The translations under genes and the position numbers were made by a program. A stretch of 18,157 nucleotides of DNA from NCBI GenBank assembly GCA_003118195.1, contig BEXV01000335.1, forward strand, positions 28,398 through 46,554, in the 5' to 3' direction. This DNA comes from Hemicentrotus pulcherrimus (taxonomy: Eukaryota; Echinodermata; Echinoidea; Camarodonta; Strongylocentrotidae). Within the stretch, counting starts at the first letter, position 1. Each line of letters starts with the position of its first letter. The notes below the pieces were generated by a model, which did not search any database, was not told the DNA's origin, and saw nothing but the letters and a program-made list of their open reading frames with translations. Below are positions 15,894 to 18,157 of the stretch, in pieces.

Positions 15894-17963
15894 CCACCAC
15901 CACCACCACCACCACCACCATCATCGTCGTCAGCATCACCACCACCATCATCATCAACCACCACCATCACCATCACTACCATCATCATCAACTACCAACA
16001 CCATCATCATCATCAACTACCAACACCATCATCATCATCAACTACCAACACCATCATCATCATCAACTACCAACACCATCATCAACATCATCATCATTTA
16101 CAATCATCATCACCACCATTATCGCCAACATCCCTCCTTCATCATCTTCATCATGATCATCAACAACAGGATCACTCATGAACATCACCACTCCTCCTCC
16201 CTTCCCTCCTTATTGCCTTCCTCACTGTTTATTTGGGTCTTGAGGGGCCTGACTATCGGAGGCACGAAGCTGGATGATGTACTCCGAGCCGATGACTAAA
16301 GACCCTTCTGAGATGAGACGGATAATGACATCGCTATTTTGCGTCACCACAGAGAACAATGCACTCGCTGGCGAAGAGACGAATGTATGTTCGATGATTG
16401 GCGGTAAGGATGTTGCGTCGGCATCAGTAACAGGAATCTATATTTTATTTTTTTAAAGGGACAAAAAAAACAATTCAATGAAATCTACAATCATATGAAT
16501 ATGTCTTCATAATGTGTATCTTGTTACCAATCAATGTTATAAATCTACCAAACTTACAAAAATTGATTGAATTCCTCTAAAAGAGTTAATTTATCTCAAA
16601 TTCAATTTTTCAACACCTAATTTATGGTCAAAGTGGCTATTTTTTGCAATTCCACAATAAATTATTTTTTTGTAAGGTTTAGAAAATCACTTACTGAAAT
16701 GACTTCAGTATTGATGGCAGCATTGTCCTTCAGGTTGACTGTATATCGATTATTTACGGGATCAAAGTACTGGTTTTGTTGAAATTCTGGCGAGTTGTCG
16801 TTCAGGTCACGCACTAGGATGGTGACTTGGAGGGTTGGGAGCTGTTGAGAAGCTGATGAACAAATACAAAAATAAAAAATAATGTATTATTTTCAGTAAA
16901 AAATTTAGCTTAAAGATAACTGTCAAGTGCCAGAGTACCTTATTTAATAAGGTAATAATAGTACAGTGCTTAAAAACATTATATAAATGTTATGGTCATT
17001 GTTATTATAATTATCAAGTGATTGCTAAGTGAAAGAAACTGGATGCAAATAGGGAATAAGAACACCAGGGTAAATAAAATAAAAAGTTACATAAACATTT
17101 TTGTCAAAAATTGTTTATTTCAGGAATGATGCAACCCCCTTTTTTGTCCCTACAAATACATAAGATTTTCATTGCCTGCTTTGTTTTTTTTCTCTCAATT
17201 GCTCCGATACCAGTTTTATGGTAACCATGCTTTAATTTTTTACCTAGGCATTATTAATTCTTGAGACATAACAAGTGAAGTGTTTGAAAGGAATGAACTT
17301 ACCATCAAACTGCCCAGATGTATTGGTCGGCCTTGCTATTATCTGTACGAGAAAACCACAAAAACACAATAATCAAACATTTGAAATATAATGAAATGAT
17401 AATAGCCGATCATTCAGTTGATGTGCCGTTTCAGACACAAGACAAAATATGAGGGAATAACTACTTCCTTTAGGGGGTAAATGAAATTCTCTAATTTTTT
17501 TCCCTGATTTTTCTCAAATTTCCTGGATTTTTTTTACCTGACTGGAATAAGGGTGTAACCCATTTTCGAGGTTTTCCCTGATTTCCAGGATAACCAGGAA
17601 CCCTACAGCGCCTCATTCAGGTATGATGCGGCAATACCAGAAAGTTAATGACGTAGAGCGTAAAACACTTACCGTTTCCGTAACTTACAATACAGAGCTA
17701 AATTAATGCGCGGAGGACCTTTGACATGCGCAGTTGTCATTCATTCACACGTTTACTGCGTCATACCTGAACGAGCCCTGAATTTTTCGACCTTTAAGGT
17801 TACCCAATTTACTTACAGAAACATTGTAGCTTGCTTGTGTTTCAGCATCCAGTGGGGTGTTAGAGAGGCCGCTGTACGAGAGATAGACTCCGTTGGTTCC
17901 CACAAGGTCTAGGGTAAAAATGGAGTTGTCATTCAACAGATAGCTCAAGCCGGCATCTTCATC
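269..17963 (-). CDS. Non-classical multi-EC transmembrane cadherin, partial gene (21 exons)
   Basis: A calcium-dependent adhesion receptor at the cell surface. Twenty-one exons joined in phase encode about 1041 residues. There are eight EC repeats (about 1-86, 87-206, 207-307, 308-410, 411-515, 516-618, 619-750, 751-850), recognised by DxNDN linkers (RDLNDN, NDVNDE, QDTNDN, DVNDN, ADVNDN), LDRE/LDRD and ATD motifs. A membrane-proximal domain without EC motifs (851-925), a Ser/Thr/Pro-rich stalk, one transmembrane helix (972-995) and a basic-start cytoplasmic tail follow. No catenin-binding tail, EGF or laminin-G domain is visible, so it is not a classical cadherin, Flamingo or Fat type in this part. 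EC repeats followed by a membrane-adjacent domain recall CDH23/PCDH15 and insect Cad87A/Cad88C/Cad99C; that is inference. The N-terminus, signal peptide, promoter and 3' UTR lie outside the window. Confidence 0.93.
305..1185. other. AT-rich intron, no clear feature
   Basis: The stretch is AT-rich with a T run at 619-630. No phase-compatible exon, tRNA-like box or clear terminal inverted repeat was seen. Confidence 0.5.
1254..1274. repeat. Poly-A tract (poly-T on the gene sense strand)
   Basis: This is a run of about 18 to 20 A directly beside the tRNA-like segment. It could be a retrotransposon tail or plain slippage. Confidence 0.6.
1283..1362 (-). repeat. tRNA-Leu-like pseudogene or SINE head
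   Basis: On the minus strand an A-box-like GCGCGGTCTAAGGCGCC (within 1335-1355) is followed about 35 bases later by a B box GGTTCGATCC (1291-1300). GGTCTAAGGCGCC is characteristic of tRNA-Leu genes. The T stem pairs poorly (CCGGG against CTGAC) and the anticodon arm is irregular, so it is a decayed tRNA or the head of a tRNA-derived SINE, not a working tRNA. Confidence 0.6.
1753..2474. other. AT-rich intron with short tandem repeat
   Basis: This is AT-rich intron sequence. Apart from the 28-bp tandem repeat at 2184-2239, no feature was seen. Confidence 0.5.
2184..2239. repeat. Two-copy 28-bp tandem repeat
   Basis: The unit GAGTNTTCTCTGCCCAATGA followed by CAAAACRT occurs twice back to back (2184-2211, 2212-2239) with two mismatches. 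It is a recent local duplication. Confidence 0.9.
2475..2567 (-). CDS. Cadherin exon 20: juxtamembrane cytoplasmic exon
   Basis: The exon is 93 nt, phase 2 in and 2 out, with acceptor ATTTCCAG and donor GTAAGT. It encodes a charged helix (KREIEKEKAGR), then MYLPSMYNTFNPYGNGEDLE and the split M codon. The tyrosines could be phosphorylation or adaptor sites, but no named motif is claimed. If the intron is retained, the codon after Met is TAA, giving a very short tail. Confidence 0.9.
2638..2905. repeat. ATC/GAT triplet microsatellite
   Basis: Imperfect (ATC)n with ACC, ATA and CTC interruptions fills most of the intron between exons 19 and 20 and stops about 8 bases from the exon 19 edge. Apparent Asp-rich, Met-rich and Ile-rich frames over it are repeat artefacts. 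Confidence 0.93.
2913..3137 (-). CDS. Cadherin exon 19: stalk and transmembrane helix
   Basis: The exon is 225 nt, phase 2 in and 2 out, with acceptor CCCTCTAG and donor GTAAGT. It encodes a stalk with sequons NTT and NKT, a Thr/Pro/Gly-rich stretch (RRPTQATTGPGVSP), and a hydrophobic helix of about 24 residues (AIALICLACVLF onward, residues 972-995). SWKK forms the cytosolic stop-transfer border. This fixes the orientation: EC repeats outside, C-terminus inside. Confidence 0.95.
3138..3785. other. AT-rich intron, no clear feature
   Basis: This is ordinary AT-rich intron sequence up to the MITE at 3786. I see no exon or repeat. Confidence 0.5.
3786..3943. mobile_element. MITE with CAGTCAAACCTG termini and TA target site
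   Basis: CAGTCAAACCTG at 3786-3797 is the exact inverse of CAGGTTTGACTG at 3932-3943, with TA at both outer edges (3784-3785, 3944-3945). The element is 158 bp with no coding capacity. Inside is a direct repeat of about 35 bp (3816-3850 and 3885-3920) containing GTGGTCTTTGTARACAGGT. The form fits a non-autonomous Tc1/mariner-type element. Confidence 0.88.
3981..4219 (-). CDS. Cadherin exon 18: membrane-adjacent non-EC domain
   Basis: The exon is 239 nt, phase 0 to 2, with acceptor TCTTCAG and donor GTAAGT. It encodes ISLIDNSHRAILAGD, a helical NQVALSEALSEFLTADVYI segment, EDVSQREVG, and DVLFYALDTNGDPIPG (about residues 845-924). It has no EC calcium motifs. Its place between the last EC and the stalk, and its alpha/beta-looking pattern, fit the ferredoxin-like membrane-adjacent (MAD/SEA-like) domain known from CDH23 and PCDH15. 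That assignment is inference. Confidence 0.93.
4220..4744. other. AT-rich intron, no clear feature
   Basis: The stretch is AT-rich with no phase-compatible exon and no recognisable repeat. Confidence 0.5.
4745..4905 (-). mobile_element. Decayed LINE reverse-transcriptase C-terminal tail, copy A
   Basis: Translated on the minus strand from 4876 downward the DNA gives MAPATTLWNSLPLTIRN, then RKPFRHIFF. L-W-N-S-L-P-x-x-I-R followed by a basic F-K-x-x-L-K-like segment is the typical C-terminal tail of non-LTR retrotransposon reverse transcriptases (CR1/Jockey-like). No catalytic domain remains. A second, more decayed copy follows at 4965-5107. Confidence 0.7.
4965..5107 (-). mobile_element. Decayed LINE tail, copy B
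   Basis: This copy shares ATAACACTACTGCAARAAAGATA, the GGGCTTTCTT block, the GAATTCC(R)CAGAG block and the GCCATGAA block with copy A in the same order and spacing, about 225 bp away. It has a deletion in the W-N-S-L-P segment (now LRNST) and a stop. Homology runs to within about four bases of the exon 17 donor. Confidence 0.68.
5112..5324 (-). CDS. Cadherin exon 17: EC8 body
   Basis: The exon is 213 nt, phase 0 both ends, with acceptor CCTCCAG. It encodes AFDDDEGENGISTYSI, then LFRVDRATGVISTSQSLE, VLAEDPNNN and IAETMVK. AFDDDEGENG is the calcium turn; SLEGEE stands where LDRE is usual. The donor GTAGTC is the weakest here, and a LINE-derived repeat begins about four bases beyond it. Confidence 0.94.
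5325..5617. other. Intron, no clear feature
   Basis: AT-rich intron with nothing recognisable up to the MITE at 5618. Confidence 0.5.
5618..5763. mobile_element. MITE with GGMCCCGTTTCACA termini
   Basis: GGACCCGTTTCACA at the left is inverted at the right as TGTGAAACGGGGCC. A looser inner pairing of GACAAAT blocks gives arms of about 40 bp around a short centre. It is 146 bp long, has no coding potential, and looks like a short non-autonomous DNA transposon. The target duplication is not clear. Confidence 0.75.
5764..5965. other. Intron remainder, no feature
   Basis: Short AT-rich sequence between the MITE and exon 16. Confidence 0.45.
5966..6126 (-). CDS. Cadherin exon 16: EC7/EC8 linker
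   Basis: The exon is 161 nt, phase 1 in and 0 out, with donor GTAAAT. It encodes VVYIYVNVADVNDNGPYFL (full calcium linker), then the EC8 A strand to VGTQVIAVE. Two acceptors 12 bases apart keep the frame: CTCCTAG at the stated edge and CTTCTCAG, which would end the exon at 6114 and drop four residues (DLFS). Confidence 0.92.
6127..6543. other. AT-rich intron, no clear feature
   Basis: The sequence is A/T-rich with an A-rich stretch (6235-6256). No exon or mobile element was recognised. Confidence 0.5.
6544..6717 (-). CDS. Cadherin exon 15: EC7 with LDRE and polybasic site
   Basis: The exon is 174 nt, phase 1 in and 1 out, with acceptor CCTACAG and donor GTAAAT. It encodes AFTLNTTNNVATIYTD, then MTLDREQVNNYSISVQA, and ends with a hydrophilic loop holding RRKRRQA (residues 712-719). 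The basic cluster is at 6551-6565. The loop is longer than usual between the F and G strands and matches a proprotein-convertase (furin) consensus. Confidence 0.94.
6835..7060. repeat. CGCG-rich degenerate repeat with hairpin
   Basis: A cluster of CGCGAAAAT/ATTCGCG words in both orientations stands out from the AT-rich intron. It includes a perfect 8-bp stem TTCGCGCT (6877-6884) and AGCGCGAA (6895-6902) around a 10-base loop. GGTACATT occurs near both ends (6856 and 7049). It is probably an eroded inverted-repeat element; the borders are uncertain. Confidence 0.45.
7328..7440 (-). CDS. Cadherin exon 14: EC7 start
   Basis: The exon is 113 nt, phase 2 in and 1 out, with acceptor TGTATAG and donor GTAAGT. 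It encodes VDDVMEEEEPGVVVAVIEA, then DVILYTIVNSSDP. The EEEEPG stretch matches the P-E-N-x-P-x-G region of an EC A strand. The usual ATDxD turn is replaced by EAQANIGD. NSS is a sequon. Confidence 0.88.
7441..7815. other. Intron, no clear feature
   Basis: AT-rich and then pyrimidine-rich sequence leading into the CT array. No exon seen. Confidence 0.45.
7816..8175. repeat. CT/GA dinucleotide microsatellite with C run
   Basis: Imperfect (CT)n with TTTC interruptions extends over about 360 bases, with a 13-base C run near 7914. On the gene's sense strand it is (GA)n close to the exon 13 donor. The Ser/Leu-rich open frame across it is an artefact. Confidence 0.93.
8240..8346 (-). CDS. Cadherin exon 13: EC6 end
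   Basis: The exon is 107 nt, phase 0 to 2, with acceptor CTTTCAG and donor GTAAGT. It encodes LTIVVSDGGDPANIATVPL, then RVEKPIFPENVI. VVSDGGDP is the standard A-x-D turn. The EC6-EC7 junction reads RVEKPIF, so the DxNDN calcium linker is absent. A long CT array lies in the intron immediately downstream. Confidence 0.92.
8347..8954. other. AT-rich intron, no clear feature
   Basis: No phase-compatible exon, inverted repeat or tRNA-like box seen. Confidence 0.5.
8955..9080 (-). CDS. Cadherin exon 12: EC6 middle
   Basis: The exon is 126 nt, phase 0 both ends, with acceptor TTCTGCAG and donor GTAAGT. It encodes GTPNSELTFRFVPPS, then FTDPTKGNVYVIGDISNTT. The N-S-E-L-T-F-R-F pattern is the B strand of the EC fold after the D-G-D-P turn of the previous exon. 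It contains an NTT glycosylation sequon and lacks LDRE. Confidence 0.9.
9081..9598. other. AT-rich intron, no clear feature
   Basis: Nothing recognisable up to the TTAA-flanked element at 9599. Confidence 0.5.
9599..9792. mobile_element. TTAA-flanked MITE
   Basis: TTAAAGCCC at 9599-9607 and its inverse GGGCTTTAA at 9784-9792 share TTAA as the outermost four bases. A second inverted pair lies inside (CTCCCTGCATAG against CTATGCAGAGGGAG). It is about 194 bp and non-coding. A TTAA target is the hallmark of piggyBac-type elements; the family assignment is inference. It ends 11 bases from exon 11. Confidence 0.75.
9804..9923 (-). CDS. Cadherin exon 11: EC5/EC6 linker
   Basis: The exon is 120 nt, phase 0 both ends, with acceptor TTTACAG and donor GTAAGC. 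It opens with the canonical linker DVNDNVPRF and continues into EC6 (YDVIALREYQIGDIVLANI), ending TVTDGDPA. A TTAA-flanked MITE lies in the next intron only about 11 bases beyond its donor. Confidence 0.93.
10058..10279 (-). CDS. Cadherin exon 10: EC5 body
   Basis: The exon is 222 nt, phase 0 both ends, with acceptor AAATCAG and donor GTGAGT. It encodes ALDRDANAPLRYAI, then FSIDPLTGNLSLLIPLDYE, VTVTDVDLNG and NVTILVT. ALDRDAN stands where ATDxDxG is usual and LDYE where LDRE is usual; both keep the acidic calcium ligands. Confidence 0.95.
10515..10563. repeat. Imperfect ATT triplet tract
   Basis: Imperfect (ATT)n just upstream of the first SINE. By analogy with the ATT tail of the second SINE it may be the tail of an older copy. 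Confidence 0.7.
10590..10775 (+). mobile_element. tRNA-derived SINE, degraded copy 1
   Basis: A tRNA-like head (GTGGTGTTCTAGTCAATTGA, then a decayed B box AGGGTTGAAAATTT) is followed by CCTTTGACAAGACATTAGTC, a CACGCTCCACCCGGGTG block and AAATGGGGCACCAGGAAGG. This block order matches copy 2 (10900 onward), so both belong to one family in the same orientation. The 3' part is missing. Confidence 0.7.
10900..11271 (+). mobile_element. tRNA-Leu-derived SINE, copy 2
   Basis: The head has an A-box region (GGCCTGGTCAAGTGATTTAA, GGCGC) and a perfect B box GGTTCGAATCC (10960-10970). A body follows with TTTGGCAAGATATTAACC, CATCCGGGTGTTAAATGGG and ATCTGTAAAGCGCTTAGGCA, ending in (ATT)n at 11251-11270. 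It is about 370 bp. Pol III promoter boxes and a simple-repeat tail are the signs of a SINE. Apparent open frames in it are not genes. Confidence 0.85.
11319..11630 (-). CDS. Cadherin exon 9: nearly whole EC4 and EC5 start
   Basis: At 312 nt this is the largest exon (phase 0 both ends; acceptor CTCCCAG, donor GTATGT). It runs from ATDLDQPGSANSAIIYSF through TTGRIFTTVALDRE, VVARDTTT and VVQDTNDNRPVF to IIEVPENTPLQGFFAVQ. All canonical calcium motifs of an EC repeat are present, making this the best single identification in the window. Confidence 0.97.
11816..12131. mobile_element. MITE with long imperfect inverted repeats
   Basis: The left arm (GGGGGGTGTTTCATAAAGAG, AAAGTTAAGCATCACTTTAC, GAACGACTTGTAT) is matched in inverse by the right arm (12065-12131: ACAAGTCGTTATTAAAGTCA, TGCGTAACTTT). 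About 40 of 51 positions agree over the best stretch by eye. It is about 315 bp with no coding frame, and has a 26-bp tandem duplication inside (11990-12041). Confidence 0.75.
11990..12041. repeat. Two-copy 26-bp tandem repeat
   Basis: CTACATCTGCAAAGTTCAAC plus (C/T)... occurs at 11990-12015 and 12016-12041 with one mismatch. It lies in the centre of the inverted-repeat element. Confidence 0.92.
12132..12877. other. Intron with C run, no clear gene
   Basis: It holds a short CAT tract (12177-12190), a C run at 12336-12346 and A/T-rich sequence. ATCGTAC/ATCATAC words cluster at 12781-12860 and may be an eroded repeat. No exon seen. Confidence 0.5.
12878..13000 (-). CDS. Cadherin exon 8: EC3/EC4 linker
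   Basis: The exon is 123 nt, phase 0 both ends, with acceptor AATTTCAG and donor GTGAGT. It encodes the G strand of EC3 (ALVLVTINDVNDEQPLF) and then the A strand of EC4 (LILESISNELVGQVQ). NDVNDE is a slightly modified calcium linker (E for N); LES stands in place of the usual P-E-N. Confidence 0.93.
13258..13308 (+). ncRNA. Hammerhead-ribozyme-like hairpin (Penelope-type repeat)
   Basis: An outer 7-bp stem (GTAGACT 13258-13264 with AGTCTAC 13302-13308) flanks an internal loop. The loop carries CTGAAGA (fits hammerhead core CUGANGA) on one side and GAAACGTC on the other. Stem II is GGACAG/CTGTCC closed by TCAAC. GAAAC followed directly by GTC leaves almost no stem III; its palindromic ACGT could form stem III between two copies. 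Such minimal hammerheads are known in Penelope-like retroelements. An extra C before stem II may weaken it. Confidence 0.5.
13309..13620 (+). repeat. C/T-rich retroelement-like sequence
   Basis: About 300 bases rich in CTACTCTCCTNCT words directly follow the hairpin, then a GCGATATTCATACCACCATG stretch. No long meaningful frame is present. By association with the hairpin it may be a remnant of a Penelope-like element; that is inference. Confidence 0.4.
13867..13954 (-). CDS. Cadherin exon 7: EC3 LDRE segment
   Basis: The exon is 88 nt, phase 2 in and 0 out, with acceptor CTTTGTAG and donor GTGAGT. It encodes NGEIRVQGSLDREVLASY and then VVEATDGNL, the paired LDRE and A-T-D calcium motifs of EC3. 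A GAT/ATG triplet array begins within about 20 bases of the acceptor in the upstream intron. Confidence 0.92.
13970..14140. repeat. ATC/GAT triplet microsatellite
   Basis: Nearly pure (CAT)n with ACC and TTT interruptions, starting about 18 bases upstream of the exon 7 acceptor in the sense direction. The poly-His, poly-Asp and poly-Ile frames are artefacts. Confidence 0.95.
14198..14630. repeat. ATC/GAT triplet microsatellite, second block
   Basis: (CAT)n interrupted at 14262-14350, then a long array to 14630, ending about 30 bases from the exon 6 donor. AAGATGTGAA...TATGA sequences around 14170 and 14318 are similar to each other, suggesting the array plus flank was duplicated. Confidence 0.93.
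14663..14748 (-). CDS. Cadherin exon 6: EC3 ATDPDG segment
   Basis: The exon is 86 nt, phase 0 to 2, with donor GTAAGT. It encodes ATDPDGEFITYSITSG, a textbook EC calcium-binding turn, and ends FMTVDGAT. The acceptor is odd: the AG directly follows a run of ten A with no pyrimidine tract. The alternative CTACAG seven bases inside the exon breaks the reading phase. Confidence 0.85.
14800..15187. repeat. GAA/TTC-type purine triplet array
   Basis: About 390 bases of GAA, GAG, AAG and AGG on the plus strand, with a purer (GAA)n at 15100-15160. The sense strand of the gene is therefore pyrimidine-rich (TTC)n. The mirror-like purine run could form a triplex. The Phe/Ser and Arg/Glu-rich frames are artefacts. 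Confidence 0.95.
15482..15611 (-). CDS. Cadherin exon 5: EC2/EC3 junction
   Basis: The exon is 130 nt, phase 2 in and 0 out, with acceptor CGACAG and donor GTGAGT. It finishes EC2 with VFVNINIISGVNNRPPMF and starts EC3 with SADENLPFNALVDTVR. The linker reads SGVNNRP instead of DxNDNxP, so calcium ligands are missing at EC2-EC3. The intron just upstream on the sense strand is a GAT-rich repeat that runs almost to the acceptor. Confidence 0.9.
15630..16160. repeat. CAT/CAC/CAA composite triplet array
   Basis: Some 530 bases of imperfect CAT, CAC and CAA triplets occupy almost the whole intron between exons 5 and 4. A purer (CAT)n-(CAC)n core lies at 15850-15925. A 25-bp higher-order repeat is embedded at 15991-16090. 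Confidence 0.94.
15991..16090. repeat. Four-copy 25-bp tandem repeat
   Basis: The unit ACTACCAACACC plus four ATC-type triplets starts at 15991, 16016, 16041 and 16066 with exact 25-base spacing and essentially no divergence. That indicates recent expansion of a minisatellite inside the older microsatellite. Confidence 0.93.
16226..16437 (-). CDS. Cadherin exon 4: EC2 body
   Basis: The exon is 212 nt, phase 0 to 2, with acceptor ATATAG and donor GTGAGG. It encodes IPVTDADATS through RASDSQAPQDPNKQ. TDADA and RASDS are the EC calcium and turn positions, but no LDRE is present; LISEG stands there instead. Reading past the donor gives an immediate in-frame TGA. Confidence 0.88.
16695..16852 (-). 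CDS. Cadherin exon 3: EC1 end and EC2 start
   Basis: The exon is 158 nt, phase 1 in and 0 out, with acceptor TTCATCAG and donor GTAAGTG. It carries the calcium linker VRDLNDNSPEF closing EC1 (residues 77-86), then the A strand of EC2 (NQYFDPVNN). A second AG lies 12 bases inside the exon (after CTTCTCAACAG), but it would break the phase. Confidence 0.93.
16853..17302. other. AT-rich intron, no clear feature
   Basis: No exon, inverted repeat or tRNA-like sequence seen between exons 3 and 2. Confidence 0.5.
17303..17342 (-). CDS. Cadherin exon 2: small EC1 exon
   Basis: This is a 40-nt exon (phase 0 to phase 1) with acceptor ...ACAG and donor GTAAG. It encodes IIARPTNTSGQFDG, with ARPTN at the usual A-x-D position of the repeat and an NTS glycosylation sequon. 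It is too short to stand out as an open frame. Its support is that both splice sites and both phases fit the flanking exons exactly. Confidence 0.82.
17343..17816. other. Intron with TTTCCCTGATTT-type low-complexity repeat
   Basis: Between 17498 and 17600 words such as TTTCCCTGATTT, TTTCCTGGATTT and CCAGGATAACCAGG recur. This looks like a degenerate interspersed repeat. The rest is unremarkable and no exon fits. Confidence 0.45.
17817..17963 (-). CDS. Cadherin exon 1 of window: start of EC1
   Basis: This 147-nt exon is phase 0 at both ends, with acceptor TTCTTCTTAG and donor GTAAGT. It opens with DEDAGLSYLL, the calcium-binding 'D-D-G-N-x-x-x-Y' loop of an EC repeat, and ends YNVS, the strand before the A-R-D-like turn. 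The EC therefore begins in an upstream exon outside the window. An LDAE sequence takes the usual LDRE position. Confidence 0.88.
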
Positions 17964-18110
17964 CTAAGAAGAAGTAAAAAATGAGAAAAAGAGACATTTA
18001 TAAAATATTGGATCGATGACCTTGAGTGTGATGCTGGCTCCCACAAACTTTCTTTGCCTCTCTGACCAGGTGCCCGTTTGCCACATATGCAATTTTGCAC
18101 AAAACAATAG

Positions 18111-18147
<37 letters not shown>

Positions 18148-18157
18148 ACGCCCCCAC
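17964..18157. other. Right-edge intron with long C run
   Basis: Sequence upstream of exon 1 (sense direction) ends in a run of 37 C (18111-18147), then ACGCCCCCAC. The Gly-rich minus-strand frames are artefacts of this homopolymer. Confidence 0.6.

Noticed and set aside
15545..16156. 203-residue Ile/Thr/His-rich plus-strand frame
   Set aside because: It runs over the CAT/CAC array and antisense to exon 5, so it is a repeat artefact.
17745..17948. Alternative internal Met starts in exons 1 and 9 of the cadherin
   Set aside because: Both exons open with good acceptors and continue an EC repeat from upstream, so these Met codons are not needed as starts.
1..18157. CRISPR array, toxin-antitoxin or other prokaryotic-type system
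   Set aside because: Regular repeats here are micro- and minisatellites without spacers, and the only gene is an intron-containing animal cadherin.

Overview
This is a piece of a metazoan nuclear genome carrying the 3' two-thirds of one large gene on the minus strand: a non-classical, multi-repeat transmembrane cadherin. The content argues for a marine deuterostome, most likely an echinoderm such as a sea urchin. The reasons are short phase-varied exons in introns of a few hundred bases to about 2 kb, abundant triplet and dinucleotide microsatellites, tRNA-Leu-like SINEs ending in ATT runs, and small inverted-repeat elements of kinds common in such genomes. The species is an inference; no database was searched.

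The gene reads from right to left. I placed 21 exons by AG acceptor, GT donor and reading phase, and all 20 junctions join in phase. They sum to 3125 nt, or 1041 codons plus two bases, and both gene ends lie outside the window. In order the product has eight extracellular cadherin (EC) repeats, the first one partial (about residues 1-850). A non-EC membrane-proximal domain follows (about 851-925), then a glycosylatable stalk, one transmembrane helix (about 972-995) and a cytoplasmic tail that continues off the left edge. The overall plan recalls the C-terminal halves of CDH23/PCDH15-type and insect Cad87A/Cad88C/Cad99C-type cadherins. I cannot name an ortholog, so no symbol is given. Notable details are a furin-like RRKRR site inside EC7, linkers lacking the calcium motif after EC2 and EC6, and a donor whose retention would end the protein at once.

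The introns hold the rest. From left to right there is an inverted-repeat element enclosing a tRNA-like sequence (1186-1752), a 28-bp tandem repeat, an ATC array, and a CAGTCAAACCTG-ended MITE (3786-3943). Next come two decayed LINE reverse-transcriptase tails (4745-5107), a CCCGTTTCACA-ended MITE, a GA/CT array and a TTAA-flanked MITE (9599-9792). Two tandem SINEs (10590-11271) and a long-inverted-repeat MITE (11816-12131) follow. A hammerhead-ribozyme-like hairpin at 13258-13308 resembles those of Penelope-like retroelements. Three consecutive introns (13955-16225) are built almost wholly of triplet repeats. The window starts and ends in G/C homopolymer. I saw no second protein-coding gene and no prokaryotic-type system.
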